A stretch of 64,000 nucleotides of DNA from an uncultured Chlorobiaceae bacterium (GTDB lineage Bacteria; Bacteroidota; Chlorobiia; Chlorobiales; Chlorobiaceae): NCBI GenBank assembly GCA_903871235.1, contig CAIQGA010000081.1, positions 1 to 64,000 of the forward strand, given 5' to 3'. The position numbers were made by a program, and so were the translations under genes. Within the stretch, counting starts at the first letter, position 1, and the number at the start of each line of letters is the position of its first letter. Below the pieces are notes generated by a model. It worked only from the letters and a program-made list of their open reading frames with translations, did not search any database and was not told the DNA's origin. Positions 27,486-38,900 of this stretch are shown here, in pieces.

Positions 27486-29135
27486 TTGAATCTGATCCGT
27501 CTCCTGAAATTGATCGATGGCAACCCATTACGGAAGCTTCTGGTATTTGCTTCAGCATCGGCACTGAGCACGACCCTTATGCTTTCAGTGGTTACCTTCG
27601 CAGCCCAGCAAATCGATAAAACCAGGGAAGAGTTCGTTAATGTGCCGCTTGCGGTGCTCTTTCTGCTCTGCCTGGTGACCTATATTGTCTTTGAAAGCCG
27701 CCTCGTTGAGCGCTTTGCTTCTGATATTGAAGAAGCCATAGACCTGCTGCGCATGAAGCTGATCCATCGGCTGCGTCATGCGGATCTCTGGCAACTGGAG
27801 CATTTCGGCCAGAGCCGCTTGTTCGCCAACATTACCCAGAGCTGCAAGGTCGTTTCATCAAACTCTCAATACCTTGCCCTGGCAACCCGTTCGATCATCC
27901 AGATCGCGATGATACTCATCTATATCGCGACGGTTTCCATGATCTCGTGCGTGATGTTAACAGCGTTGCTTGCGGTTGCAGCAACGGCCTACTACCGCCT
28001 TGGGCTCTCTCTGGAGAGATGCCAGGAAAGCCTGGCTGAAGATGAGGGGAAACTCTTTGAATGCGTTTCTGACTTGCTCGACGGATTCAAGGAACAGCGG
28101 CTCTGCAGCCGCAGAAGTCAGGCTCTGGGTGAAGAATTCAACAAGCTCTCCCTGCACACAGTGACATCGCGCAGTGAACTGCATCGGCAAAGCTGGCAGC
28201 AGTTTGTGTTTGGCGAAACCATGTTCAACCTGATGCTCGGGCTTGTAGTTTTTATCATACCGGTTTACTCCCCCTCTGTACGAACCGAACTGGTAAAGAT
28301 ATCTGCCGCAGTACTTTTCATGGTTCCCCCTGTATTCGGACTGATGCAATCCCTGACGGTACTTCGTGCAGCCAAAGCTGCCGCAGGCCGTATGATGGAG
28401 CTGGACAGCGAACTCGTCAATATTGTGGAGCTCTGCAGTGAAGACGGTGAGCAAAAAGTACCCGCCGGGTTCAACGAGATAAGGATGGCTGATATGGTAT
28501 TTGCCTATCCGGCTCCCGGAGGCGAAATACCCTTCACGATCGGCCCTCTCAACCTCAGCATCAAACGGGGTGAAGTGCTGTTCATAACTGGCGGCAACGG
28601 TTCAGGAAAATCGAGCTTGATCAAACTGCTGACCGGGCTCTATCATCCGCAGCACGGAAGGCTCCTTCATGACGATATAGTTATAAACTCACCCCGGCTT
28701 GCCGGGTATCGTGCGCTTATGGCACCAGTCTTCTCCGACTTCCATCTTTTTATGCACCTTTACGGCCTTGGAGAGGTTGACCGCACTGAAGCAGAAGAAC
28801 TGCTGCGCTGGATGGAGATGGAGGGTGTCGTCGGTATGGCGGGGAACCAGTTTACCCGCACAAAGCTTTCAACCGGGCAACGCAAACGTCTGGCTCTTGT
28901 TGCAGCACTGCTTGAAAAAAAACCGATTCTGATTCTTGATGAATGGGCCGCTGACCAGGACGCATATTTCCGGCATAAATTCTACCGCGAAATTCTGCCG
29001 GAACTCAAGCGGCGCGGAATGACCATTATTGCCGTGACGCACGATGACCGCTATTTTGACGCTGCTGACCGCCGTATCCATCTTGAGTACGGCCAGTTGA
29101 CAGAACTGCACACCAACAGGGAGGAGACAATATGA
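27486..29135 (+). CDS. Peptide-export ABC transporter 1 (SyrD/PvdE type, fused membrane and ATPase domains)
   Basis: This is a 549-residue half-transporter with an N-terminal membrane domain of about six helices (residues 15-300). The C-terminal ATPase has Walker A GGNGSGKSS, signature LSTGQRKRLAL and Walker B ILILDEWAADQD followed by THDDRYF. The DEWAADQD and THDDRYF blocks are hallmarks of the cyclic-peptide/siderophore exporter family (SyrD, PvdE). The start is TTG at 27486, supported by AAGGAG 6 bases upstream. The second transporter gene overlaps its stop by ATGA, so the pair is co-translated and may form a heterodimer. It probably exports a product of this cluster or a periplasmic precursor; the substrate is inferred from position. 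Confidence 0.92.
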   Translation: MNLIRLLKLIDGNPLRKLLVFASASALSTTLMLSVVTFAAQQIDKTREEFVNVPLAVLFLLCLVTYIVFESRLVERFASDIEEAIDLLRMKLIHRLRHADLWQLEHFGQSRLFANITQSCKVVSSNSQYLALATRSIIQIAMILIYIATVSMISCVMLTALLAVAATAYYRLGLSLERCQESLAEDEGKLFECVSDLLDGFKEQRLCSRRSQALGEEFNKLSLHTVTSRSELHRQSWQQFVFGETMFNLMLGLVVFIIPVYSPSVRTELVKISAAVLFMVPPVFGLMQSLTVLRAAKAAAGRMMELDSELVNIVELCSEDGEQKVPAGFNEIRMADMVFAYPAPGGEIPFTIGPLNLSIKRGEVLFITGGNGSGKSSLIKLLTGLYHPQHGRLLHDDIVINSPRLAGYRALMAPVFSDFHLFMHLYGLGEVDRTEAEELLRWMEMEGVVGMAGNQFTRTKLSTGQRKRLALVAALLEKKPILILDEWAADQDAYFRHKFYREILPELKRRGMTIIAVTHDDRYFDAADRRIHLEYGQLTELHTNREETI

Positions 29136-30772
29136 GACTACTCAAGGCTGTTTTGCGGGAAATACCGGAAAATCTCAAGCCACTCCTCTTTATGAACATT
29201 TTGTCTGCAATTGCAACGATGTCGCTTGTTGCTCTGGTTTCAACTGCGGCAAAAGAAGGCGGAACCGGCCAGATCAGCGGGCGTCTCATGCTGATGTTTG
29301 CCATAACGGTTACCCTCTATCATGTAACACATATCTATACCCTTGTAACGGCATCAGCCGATACCGAGCGCTTGATACACAAACTTCGCACGGGTCTGTT
29401 CGACCTTATCCGGCGTACCGATCTGTTAACCATTGAAAAGATCGGTCACGCAACTCTTCAGGGTGTACTGACACAGGATACGCAGATTCTGGCCGAGGTA
29501 CTGCCCATGCTGGTAATCGGATTCCAGCAGGCTGTCATGCTGCTTTTCCTGGCAGCCTACCTTGCCTGGCTCTCCCCGTTTGCCTGTTTCCTCGCATTCG
29601 GTCTTGCCGGTTTAACCGTAGCCATACGTTTTTCGCGTGTCAAGGCGCTGCGTACCATGATGCAGGCGGCTGACGAAGCTGAAAAAAGGGTTTTCGATGG
29701 TCTTACCGAACTTCTGCACGGGTTCAAAGAGATCAGGATGAATGGATTGCGTGCTGACGATGTGACCCTCACTCTTGCAGAAGCCTCTAATGAGTCCAGA
29801 AAAACTAACTCGCTTCTGAAAGCTCAATGGGGTCGGAATTATGCTGTTATCGAAGCCATGCTTTTTTCACTGGTCGGATTGATGGTTTTTGTGGTACCAT
29901 TATGGGTTGCCGGCTTCCATACCGTGATACTTCCGACAACCATTGCGGTACTCTTTATCTCCGGCCCGGTGAGTACCGTCTCTTTTGTCACCCCCCTTAT
30001 TACCAAAGCGGAACTGGCACTTGAAAATATTGACCTTGTCAAGCAAAGACTCTCTTCAGCAGCAAAGAACATCTCCTGCGAAGAGAGCGGTTCGCTTGAA
30101 AATTCACCACTGATGATTGGCCTGAAAGATGCGGAACTCTCTTTCCTTGATGCGAAAGGAGTCTCACTGTTCAAAATCGGACCGATTAATGCGGAGTTTC
30201 ATGCTGGCGAGATCACCATGATTACCGGAGGTAATGGATCAGGCAAATCAAGTCTGCTTCGCATGCTTACAGGCCTCATTCCACTTGACACAGGTACTCT
30301 TGTTGCCGATGGCGTCGAACTCATGACCGAGCAGATGCAGGACTACAGAAACCAGTTCTCTGCGATCTTCTCCGACTTTCACCTCTCCCGGCGCCTGACC
30401 TTTATTGATGAGCTGAATCCTGAAAGAGTACGCAGTATGCTGGAGCAGTTCGGCATGCAGGATAAAGTGAAGGTGAACAATCGGTACTTCAGTACCATTG
30501 ATCTCTCCTCCGGACAACGTAAACGCCTGGCTCTTATTGTTGCTGAACTTGAAGACAATCCAATCATAGTACTGGACGAATGGGCGGCCGACCAGGATCC
30601 CCACTTCAGGCGTATTTTCTACGAAGAAATCCTGCCAGACCTCAAGGCACGGAACAAGATCATTATCTGTGTGACACACGATGATCGATGGTTCCACCTT
30701 GCCGACAGAATGTACCGGATGAATGAAGGGACAATAGAAGAGAGTGAGAAAACAATAAATGGGAATACGTAA
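29132..30772 (+). CDS. Peptide-export ABC transporter 2 (SyrD/PvdE type)
   Basis: This is a 546-residue paralogue of the preceding gene with the same layout. It has several membrane helices to about residue 300, then Walker A GGNGSGKSS, signature LSSGQRKRLALIVAEL, Walker B IIVLDEWAADQDP and THDDRWFHLADR. Its ATG overlaps the stop of the first transporter. Two complete half-transporters in tandem suggest either a heterodimer or two substrates, the latter being attractive because the cluster has two release domains. It ends 34 bases before NRPS2. Confidence 0.92.
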   Translation: MRLLKAVLREIPENLKPLLFMNILSAIATMSLVALVSTAAKEGGTGQISGRLMLMFAITVTLYHVTHIYTLVTASADTERLIHKLRTGLFDLIRRTDLLTIEKIGHATLQGVLTQDTQILAEVLPMLVIGFQQAVMLLFLAAYLAWLSPFACFLAFGLAGLTVAIRFSRVKALRTMMQAADEAEKRVFDGLTELLHGFKEIRMNGLRADDVTLTLAEASNESRKTNSLLKAQWGRNYAVIEAMLFSLVGLMVFVVPLWVAGFHTVILPTTIAVLFISGPVSTVSFVTPLITKAELALENIDLVKQRLSSAAKNISCEESGSLENSPLMIGLKDAELSFLDAKGVSLFKIGPINAEFHAGEITMITGGNGSGKSSLLRMLTGLIPLDTGTLVADGVELMTEQMQDYRNQFSAIFSDFHLSRRLTFIDELNPERVRSMLEQFGMQDKVKVNNRYFSTIDLSSGQRKRLALIVAELEDNPIIVLDEWAADQDPHFRRIFYEEILPDLKARNKIIICVTHDDRWFHLADRMYRMNEGTIEESEKTINGNT

Positions 30773-30806
30773 ACCGGCAATCTGCTCATAAAAGTAGGGA
30801 TCGACC

Positions 30807-33800
30807 ATGATATCGATTACAGATCTGCTCGCCGAACTGGCTGCATTGGACATTCAACTCCGGGTTGAAGATGGCTCGTTGCATTTCAATGCTCCTGAAG
30901 GTGTTTTTCATGATGAAATCCGTAAAAAAGTTCTGGCAGTAAAACCCGATTTGATTGCCTTTCTGCAACGGGAAAGCAGTGCCCCTGTCATCGATGAAGC
31001 ACCGTTAACGGATACCGAATGCCACCTTGCTGCACTGTGGCGTGAATTTCTTAAATGCGACAAAATTAGAGCTAAAGACGATTTTTTCATCCTCGGAGGC
31101 CACAGCCTGCTCTTGATGCGCCTGGTTCTCAGAATTGAATCAGCAGGATTGGGGAAAATTGATCTTTCGCAGGCAATAAGCGCCAGAACTCTTGAAAAAA
31201 TGGCAGGAGTGCTTGATAAGGCCGCCAATACACCACCTGCTCTGGATGTTTGTGCATCATCCCTGTCAGAATTGCCTGTATCGTCCACTCAGCCCCTCAA
31301 CTCTCCACTCAACAGGATCAGCGATCCTTATCTCCGCGACAGTTCTCTTGCACGGTTATGGCAAAGTGCTGCCGAGCGTTACAGTAAACTTCCTGCCATA
31401 GTCTATCGCAATGAAATCTTCACCTATCAGGAGCTTGATGGCTGGTCGTCAACTCTCGCAGCCGCACTATTCGCTTCAGGAGTGAAAGAAGGCTCCACGG
31501 TCGCACTGGCTGCGACACGAAGCGCAGCATCAATTGCAGCCATCATTGCCATACTTAAATGTGGCGCAGTCTATCTCCCTCTGGATGACAAGATGCCCCA
31601 CCTGCTGACAGAGGAGCTGTTGAAACTCTGTGATGCACACTGGATAATTGTCGATCAGGAAAGCCTCGAAAGGTATGCAAAGCTCAAGGAGATTCAACTC
31701 CTCGAACTCAACAAACTGAACACTCTTTCATCCGGTTCGATACTGCCGGAAATTCCTGAACAATGTGGTCAGAAAGCAGCATACATCATGTTTACCTCGG
31801 GTTCAACAGGTGAACCAAAGGGAGTAATTATTCCCCACCGAGCAGTTGCCCGTCTTGCGCTCAACAAAAAAGTTATTGCACTTCAACCGGGTGACGGTAT
31901 GGCGCAGACTGCTCCGCTTGCTTTTGATGCATCAACCCTTGAGATCTGGGCTACACTATTGTCAGGAGCACGTCTGGTATTCATTGAAGAGAGCGTTCTC
32001 TTGCAACCGGAGAGACTGGGGAACTTCCTTGCCAAAAAAGGGGTCACCGCCATGTGGCTGACCGCCTCACTTTTCAACCGGATTGCCGACCTCTCTGCGC
32101 AAGCCTTCGCTCCACTCCGGGTTCTCTTGACGGGGGGTGAAGTTTTAAGTCCCCATCATCTTAAAACCGTAATGACGGCCTGCCCTGATATCCAGATATT
32201 CAACGGCTACGGCCCTACCGAAAATACGACATTCACCACCCTCCATGCCATTACAGCCGCTGATCTTGAAACTGGCTCTGTCCCTATTGGCCGTCCCATT
32301 GACAACACACAGGTCTATGTGCTTGACGAAGCCTTGCAACCCGCCAATATTGGTGTTATTGGTGAATTATACGCAGGCGGTGACGGCCTCGCGATCGGCT
32401 ATGCCGGACGAAAGGATCTTACCGATCAGGCATTCCTCACGCTGCCCGACAGGCCAGAAAAACGAATCTACCGCACCGGTGATCTTGCCCGGTGGCGAAT
32501 TGACGGCATCCTCGAATTTTGCGGTCGGAAAGACGGTCAAATCAAACTGCGCGGACATCGTATTGAAACCAGCGCAATAGAAAAAGTGCTTTCTGACTGC
32601 CCCGGGGTTAATGAGGCTGTGGTGATGGCTGATGGTGAAGGGGAATCAAGAGAGCTTGTCGCATTTGTCACCGCACAGCACCATGATGAAATGCTCTTGC
32701 GACACCACCTTGCCGAACGGCTCCCCATCTACATGATGCCAGCACGCTTTATCTGGCTTGATGAGTTCAAAGTCAACAGCAACGGCAAAAAAGATCGTAC
32801 GCTCCTCAGCAAGATGCTGACCGGAAACCAGGAAGAGATTCCTCTTTCATTCGGTCAGGAACGGCTCTGGATAGTACAGCAGATCATCCCCGACATACCA
32901 CTCTATAATGTACCTCTTGCTTTTGCCATAGAAGGAGAGCTGGATTGTGCAGCACTCAACCGAGCCATTTTCGCTCTCGAAAAGCGCCACAAGGCACTCC
33001 GTTCTCTTATTCGTGCGGCAGACGATGCCAATCCGAACGTTCGTCATCAACTGCTGCCTCCCGGAGGTCTCGTACCCCATATCGTTGATCTCAGTTCATC
33101 CCAGTATCCGGAAGAGGCCGCGATGAGAACGATAGCTGTTGAAACAGTTCGTCCGTTCCGACTGGAATCTGAAATTCCTGCAAGAATCTTTCTCTTCAGA
33201 CTTGGTCAACAGCAGTGGCGGTTTTTCATGGTCATCCACCATATTGCCTGTGATGGATGGAGTTTAGACATTCTTCTGCATGATTTGGCAGCACTCTATG
33301 CCATTGAGAGGGGGACAACAGAGCGCCAGCTTTCACCCGTCAGGTACCGGTTTGCTGATTATGTTGCTATCCAAAAGAATTTTCTGAGAAGCAAGAATGG
33401 TCAACAAGTTCTGGATCGAAGATGCAAACGGTTGACTCCACCTCCGGAACCGCTCGATTTTCCGACCGACCATACTCGACCTCTGAATCGCAGTTATGCC
33501 GGCCAGACCCTTCACTTCCCTTTCAAGGCATCACTCAGCCAGGGTATTGACCAACTGGCACAAGATGCCGCCGTCACACCGTTTGTTCTCCTGCTGGCAA
33601 TCGTCGAACTGCTCCTGTACCGCATTTCCGGTCACGGCAAAAACGGAAATTTTGCCGTAGGCGCTTTGTCGTCCGGTAGAGAGAGCACTGAGATGAGTGA
33701 CCTCGTCGGTTTTTTTGTCAATACCGTGGTCATTCCCTGCCATATCAAGCCAGAGCAGACCTTTATTGAGCACCTGGCCTCAGTCAGCGAGGAGTGGCAG

Positions 33801-35981
33801 GCCGCACTCTCCGATCAGCAGTGCCCTTTCGCTCACCTTGTTGAGCGCATGAATATGCCGAGAAATCTCTCCAGAAATCCACTCTTTGATGTTCTTGTGG
33901 TCTGGCAGGATATGCTTCCGGAAACCCCCGACCTGCCGGGGCTGAAAACCCGGTCGGTTAAAACCAGCCTGCCCTATGCAAAGTTTGACCTCTCATTCAA
34001 CTTTGTGAAAAATGAAAAAACCATTGAACTTTTTCTTGAATTTTCAACAGAACTTTTTGAAGAAGAGAGAATTGGCAGAATGGTTCAGCGATTCCAATCA
34101 CTCCTCTCGGCTCTTGTTCACAATCCTCTTGAAATGGTTGCAGAGTTGGATATCTGGATTCCAGGAGAGAAACATCAGGTCATTGAGGAGTTTAATAACA
34201 CAACTCTTGCTCTGCCAACTCGCCGTGCCATAACAGAACCGTTTCTGGACGCATCAATTCGTCACGCCGCTCTTTCAGCAGTGCTCTCTGAGGATGGTAC
34301 CGTACAGAATTATCGCTCTTTTGCACGCCGGGCAGGAGCCATTGCCGCATTGCTTATAAAAAACGGCGTTCAGCGTGAAGACCATGTTGCCGTACTGCTG
34401 CCACGATCACCAGAAATGCTGGCCGCAATTTTTGGAATAATCATGGCGGGGGCAGTCTATGTCCCTCTTGATCCAACTCACCCTCCACTGCGTCTTTGCG
34501 AAACTCTGAAAGATCTTCAGCAACCCTTCGTGTTATGTGATCGACCACTGCCAGCAGAACTTGCTCTTTGCTGCCGTCCTGTCACTCTTCCGGATTCCAA
34601 GCAGGAAGCAGAACCGGTTTCACTTGCCTCTCCTGATGATCTGGCCTATATCATCTTTACCTCCGGCTCAACCGGAAAACCCAAAGGGGTAATGATTGAG
34701 CATCACGCCGTACTTAACCGCATCCTCTGGATGCAAGAGACCTTTCCGATCGGGCCAGGAGATGTCGTTTTGCAGAAAACGCCGGTAACCTTCGACGTTT
34801 CGATCTGGGAACTTTTCTGGTGGTCATGGACTGGAGCAGCCATCGCCATGCTCAAACCGGGTGATGAAAAAAATCCGCAAGCATTGGCCGATGCTATTGA
34901 GCAACATCAAGTCACCATCATCCATTTTGTGCCATCAATGCTTGCCGTTTTCCTTGACACGATTGAGAGTGGTCGAGTTGACTGCGGTCGCATAGCAAGC
35001 CTGCGGCTTGTTTTTGTCAGTGGAGAAGCGCTTGACGCAACGGTTGTTGAACGCTTCAACAGGCTCATTTTTAATCGTCACGGCACTGAGCTCCATAATC
35101 TCTATGGCCCTACGGAAGCGACTGTCGATGTAAGCTGGCAACCGGTTTCCCCATGGCCAACAAAAACAGCTCCCTCCATCGGCCGTCCCATAGCCAACAC
35201 CTTGATGTACATTCTTGATGAACAGCACCGGCCACTGCCAACTGGAATCTCCGGAGAAATAGCAATTGGTGGCGTGCAGGTGGCACGTGGTTATCTCAAC
35301 CAGCCGGAACTCACCGCCGAACGTTTTATTGCCGACCCCTTCAACCCGAAACTCCGGATGTATCTTACCGGTGACCTTGGTCGATGGACAAATGACGGAA
35401 AAATTGAATACCTCGGACGCTCGGACTGGCAGGTAAAAATTCGCGGCCAGCGTGTTGAGCCCGGTGAAATCGAACAGACGCTTGAGCATCACGGCCAAAT
35501 CACTCGGGCCATCGTTGTTGCAGCAGAAAACCAGGGGCTGACCGAACTTCATGCCTGGATACAAAGTGAAGTAACCCTTGACAGAGCAGCTCTTCGGAAT
35601 TTCCTCAGGGAGCGCCTTCCTGAAAGTATGATCCCTGCACGGTTTTTTCCGATTAAAGAGCTTCCTCAAACTGCAAGCGGAAAACTTGACCGTCAACTGC
35701 TTGCAAAGCAATCACAAGCAATTCTTGCAGCACCCTCAGACCGCAGACCAGGGAAAGGTGATCATAAAGAGGTCGCCCTGACCTCCGGCTTTACGCTTGA
35801 CGAAGCAACTGAAAGCCTGAAACTCACTCTTTGCTTCAATACAGCAATGATCTCCGCGTATGATTCGGAGACTCTCGCAAGAAGGTATGTCGACACACTT
35901 CAGGAGATAGTCAATCAAGCTTCTGATTCAGAGGCTCCTGGAAAGATTAATTGTACCGCTCAACAGAACCGTCGCACATGA
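30807..35981 (+). CDS. NRPS2: docking-T-A-C-A synthetase lacking downstream carrier domains
   Basis: This protein has 1,724 residues. The first 50 or so resemble the TubC N-terminal docking domain (ITDLLAELAALDIQLRVEDG, then KPDLIAFLQRE), which receives a chain from another synthetase. A carrier domain follows (LGGHSLL, Ser near 99), then A1 (TSGSTGEPKG near 328), a condensation domain with intact HHIACDG near 811, and A2 (TSGSTGKPKG near 1283). No T domain lies between A1 (ending NSNGKKDR, near 660) and the C domain, nor after A2 (ending ASGKLDR, near 1625). The last 70 residues resemble only the final strand/helix of a condensation-type domain. A1 pocket D-A-L-W-L-G-G-T-F-K matches Val codes; A2 pocket D-V-W-H-F-S-L-V-D-K matches Ser. 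The stop overlaps the NRPS3 start. Confidence 0.93.
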   Translation: MISITDLLAELAALDIQLRVEDGSLHFNAPEGVFHDEIRKKVLAVKPDLIAFLQRESSAPVIDEAPLTDTECHLAALWREFLKCDKIRAKDDFFILGGHSLLLMRLVLRIESAGLGKIDLSQAISARTLEKMAGVLDKAANTPPALDVCASSLSELPVSSTQPLNSPLNRISDPYLRDSSLARLWQSAAERYSKLPAIVYRNEIFTYQELDGWSSTLAAALFASGVKEGSTVALAATRSAASIAAIIAILKCGAVYLPLDDKMPHLLTEELLKLCDAHWIIVDQESLERYAKLKEIQLLELNKLNTLSSGSILPEIPEQCGQKAAYIMFTSGSTGEPKGVIIPHRAVARLALNKKVIALQPGDGMAQTAPLAFDASTLEIWATLLSGARLVFIEESVLLQPERLGNFLAKKGVTAMWLTASLFNRIADLSAQAFAPLRVLLTGGEVLSPHHLKTVMTACPDIQIFNGYGPTENTTFTTLHAITAADLETGSVPIGRPIDNTQVYVLDEALQPANIGVIGELYAGGDGLAIGYAGRKDLTDQAFLTLPDRPEKRIYRTGDLARWRIDGILEFCGRKDGQIKLRGHRIETSAIEKVLSDCPGVNEAVVMADGEGESRELVAFVTAQHHDEMLLRHHLAERLPIYMMPARFIWLDEFKVNSNGKKDRTLLSKMLTGNQEEIPLSFGQERLWIVQQIIPDIPLYNVPLAFAIEGELDCAALNRAIFALEKRHKALRSLIRAADDANPNVRHQLLPPGGLVPHIVDLSSSQYPEEAAMRTIAVETVRPFRLESEIPARIFLFRLGQQQWRFFMVIHHIACDGWSLDILLHDLAALYAIERGTTERQLSPVRYRFADYVAIQKNFLRSKNGQQVLDRRCKRLTPPPEPLDFPTDHTRPLNRSYAGQTLHFPFKASLSQGIDQLAQDAAVTPFVLLLAIVELLLYRISGHGKNGNFAVGALSSGRESTEMSDLVGFFVNTVVIPCHIKPEQTFIEHLASVSEEWQAALSDQQCPFAHLVERMNMPRNLSRNPLFDVLVVWQDMLPETPDLPGLKTRSVKTSLPYAKFDLSFNFVKNEKTIELFLEFSTELFEEERIGRMVQRFQSLLSALVHNPLEMVAELDIWIPGEKHQVIEEFNNTTLALPTRRAITEPFLDASIRHAALSAVLSEDGTVQNYRSFARRAGAIAALLIKNGVQREDHVAVLLPRSPEMLAAIFGIIMAGAVYVPLDPTHPPLRLCETLKDLQQPFVLCDRPLPAELALCCRPVTLPDSKQEAEPVSLASPDDLAYIIFTSGSTGKPKGVMIEHHAVLNRILWMQETFPIGPGDVVLQKTPVTFDVSIWELFWWSWTGAAIAMLKPGDEKNPQALADAIEQHQVTIIHFVPSMLAVFLDTIESGRVDCGRIASLRLVFVSGEALDATVVERFNRLIFNRHGTELHNLYGPTEATVDVSWQPVSPWPTKTAPSIGRPIANTLMYILDEQHRPLPTGISGEIAIGGVQVARGYLNQPELTAERFIADPFNPKLRMYLTGDLGRWTNDGKIEYLGRSDWQVKIRGQRVEPGEIEQTLEHHGQITRAIVVAAENQGLTELHAWIQSEVTLDRAALRNFLRERLPESMIPARFFPIKELPQTASGKLDRQLLAKQSQAILAAPSDRRPGKGDHKEVALTSGFTLDEATESLKLTLCFNTAMISAYDSETLARRYVDTLQEIVNQASDSEAPGKINCTAQQNRRT

Positions 35982-38900
35982 AAATCGCAGACTTTATTTT
36001 TGAGGATCCATCATCAGCCGTTGCATCCGGAGCTCTTAAAGCTGAATCGACGAGGGGTTCAGGCAACATTGCTTCACGTTTTTCAACCATCGCCGCACGT
36101 CATCCCTTGCGCACTGCGGTTGTTGATGAAGAGGACTCAATGACCTACAGAGAACTGGACGACCTTTCAGACCGAATAGCTCACCTCTTGCTTCATCAAC
36201 AGCTTCAGCCGGAGAGCCGGGTTGGCATCATGATGGGACGAAGTCGCTTCTCTATTGCGGCTCTTTTCGGAATCATAAAAGCCGGTTGTGTCTATATCCC
36301 GATTGATCCAACACTTCCCCTCGAACGCCGTAACAGGCTTCTTTCAATTGCCAATGCAAAAGCACTCATTACCTCTGCCGACACTGCTGGCGACATGCAA
36401 CGGCTGGAGTGGCTCAATTCCGGTCTGCAATTCAGCCTCACACTTGACTGTGACAATGTTGACTCTCTGGTTGAAACGCCAGGAGAGCTGATGTCCACAG
36501 AACTTTGGGATCATATTGCCGGTGAGGCCGTCAATGACATTGACGCCGGGGGATGGAAAAGCGCATTTACAGGACTTCCGATAACTCCATCGGCAATGGA
36601 AGCATTCGGCACAAATGCATACAATAAAATTGCACCCTGCCTCAAGCCGGGAGCCCGTGTACTGGAAATCGGCTGTGCATCCGGCTTTACCATGCGCCAC
36701 ACGGCTCCGCTTGCCGCATCGTATCTTGCCACTGACCTCTCAAGGCACAATGCCGAGCGGGTCGAAGTTATTGCAAGAAATCTTGGCCTTCAACAGGTTA
36801 CCAGTCGTCAACTGGCTGCTCATGACATTGATATTCTGCCCGAAAAAAGTTTCGATCTCATTGTCATGAACAGCGTCATCGAAAGTTTTCCGGGCTATGG
36901 CTATCTTCGCAATGTGCTCGACAAGTCGGTAAACCTGCTGGCTCCGGGGGGAGCTTTGTTTCTCGGTAATCTGTGGGATCTTGAACGTCAGGAGATCTAT
37001 CTGGCCGATCTCGCCAAATTTGCCAGAGAACACGCTGGCGAGGGTTATTCTACCCGAAGTAATCTGAACGGCAGTTTTTTTGTCCCATTCGACTTTTTCC
37101 GTGACTGGGCTGCCCGGCGTCTTGAACGCCCATCTCTTAAGCGCTCACCAATTGATGCTCCAGGCTTTGACCCGGCGCCCTACTCTTTTGACGTTCTTAT
37201 CAGCTTTGACCAGCACGGCGAGGGAATCGCTTCAGATGAGAGAAAAACTCACCTGCATCTTGACCGCAGAGCACTGCTTCCTGAGAACCCCGTTCAACCC
37301 CCGGCAGAGATCAGTGCATCTCACGCCGCATATATCATATTTACAAGCGGTTCAAGCGGACAACCAAAAGGAGTGCTTGTTGAACATGGATCAGTCATCA
37401 ATCTGATCCATGCGATTGAAGAAGAAATCTATACACCGCTCAAAGCCAGGATTAAAGCTGAGTTCCTGAACATCAGTTGCTGTTTCTCTTTCTCCTTTGA
37501 TGGCTCCATTCATCAAATCTTTACCCCCCTGCTCAATGGTCACACCCTTCATCTGCCAAATGAGGAGACCCGGCAGGATCCTGAACGTTTACATAGCTTT
37601 TTTGAGTCGCACCAACTGCATGTCGTCGATGCCACACCAAGCCTTTTTACACTCCTGCTCGATTATTGGCAGGAGAGAGGAATCGGCAGTTCAGCGATCT
37701 GTTTCATTCTCGGCGGTGAGACGTTCAGCACAAAGCTTCCAGAACGGTTGTACGCTCTCCCGGGCACTCTCAACAGTGAGATATGGAATGCCTACGGACC
37801 GACAGAGAGTTGTGTGGCCGCCTGCCACTACAGGATGACTTCTGCCAACTGGCACGACATCTTACCACCACCGATCGGCATGCCTCTGTCGGGTATTGAC
37901 ATCAAACTCTGTGATGAGTCGGGCAGATTACTGCCAGTAGGGATACCCGGTCAAATCTTAATCGGGGGAGCGGGAGTTGCCCGTGAATACATCAACGAAC
38001 CTGAACTGACAGCCCGTCACTTTCTCGTCGATGATGAGGGCAAACGATGGTACTGTACCGGCGATATCGGTCGCTGGATTGAGCCCGGCCTCCTGCAATT
38101 CATGGGTCGGGAGGACCGGCAGGTCAAAGTACGCGGCTACCGTATTGAACTCTCTGAAATTGAGTCTGCGATGCTTGCCTCTCCTCTTGTTCGTCAAGTC
38201 GCCGTAGTTGTCGCAGATCCCCGTCAGGATGGAGACCGCATCCTGGTTGCCTGGGTTGTTGCAAACCCCGGTTTTGATGCCGTACGTTGCCGTGCTGATC
38301 TTGATCTGCTTCTCCCTGCATGGATGATGCCAACATTAATCGTTGAGATTGATGAACTGCCCATCAACAGCAATGGCAAACTTGATGAGCACCGTCTGCC
38401 ATCACTGCACAAAAAAGAGCTTTCGAATTCGAATGCCCGGATGCAAATCCCCTTTAGCCGGGATACAGAACGCAAGCTTGCTGAATTATGGCAGAAGCTT
38501 CTTGATGTGCCGATCAACTCTGTGGAGGATGATTTTTTTATGCTTGGAGGTCACAGTGTTCTTGGAATACGGCTTGTTTCGCTCATTGAAACCGGGTTCG
38601 ATGTAAAACTGCCTCTTGCCGAGCTTTTCAGCTCAACAACAATAGCCCGGATGGCCGATCGGATAGAAGCAAAACAGGCCGCATGCAAATGGCATTCCCT
38701 GGTTGCTGTAAATCCCTGCGGTGAAAGAACACCTCTGGTCTGCTTTCATCCGGCGGGAGGCAATGTGCTTTGCTATAAAGCGCTTGCTGATGCTCTTGGC
38801 CGTGACTGGCCGATCTACATGGTTCAGGCCTCAGGACTTGAAGCCGGGCAGTCGCTGCAGCCATCCGTAGAATTGATGATTACAGAATATCTGCCTGAAT

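Noticed and set aside
34935..35711. 258-codon minus-strand frame inside NRPS2
   Set aside because: Antisense shadow of a well-supported adenylation domain.
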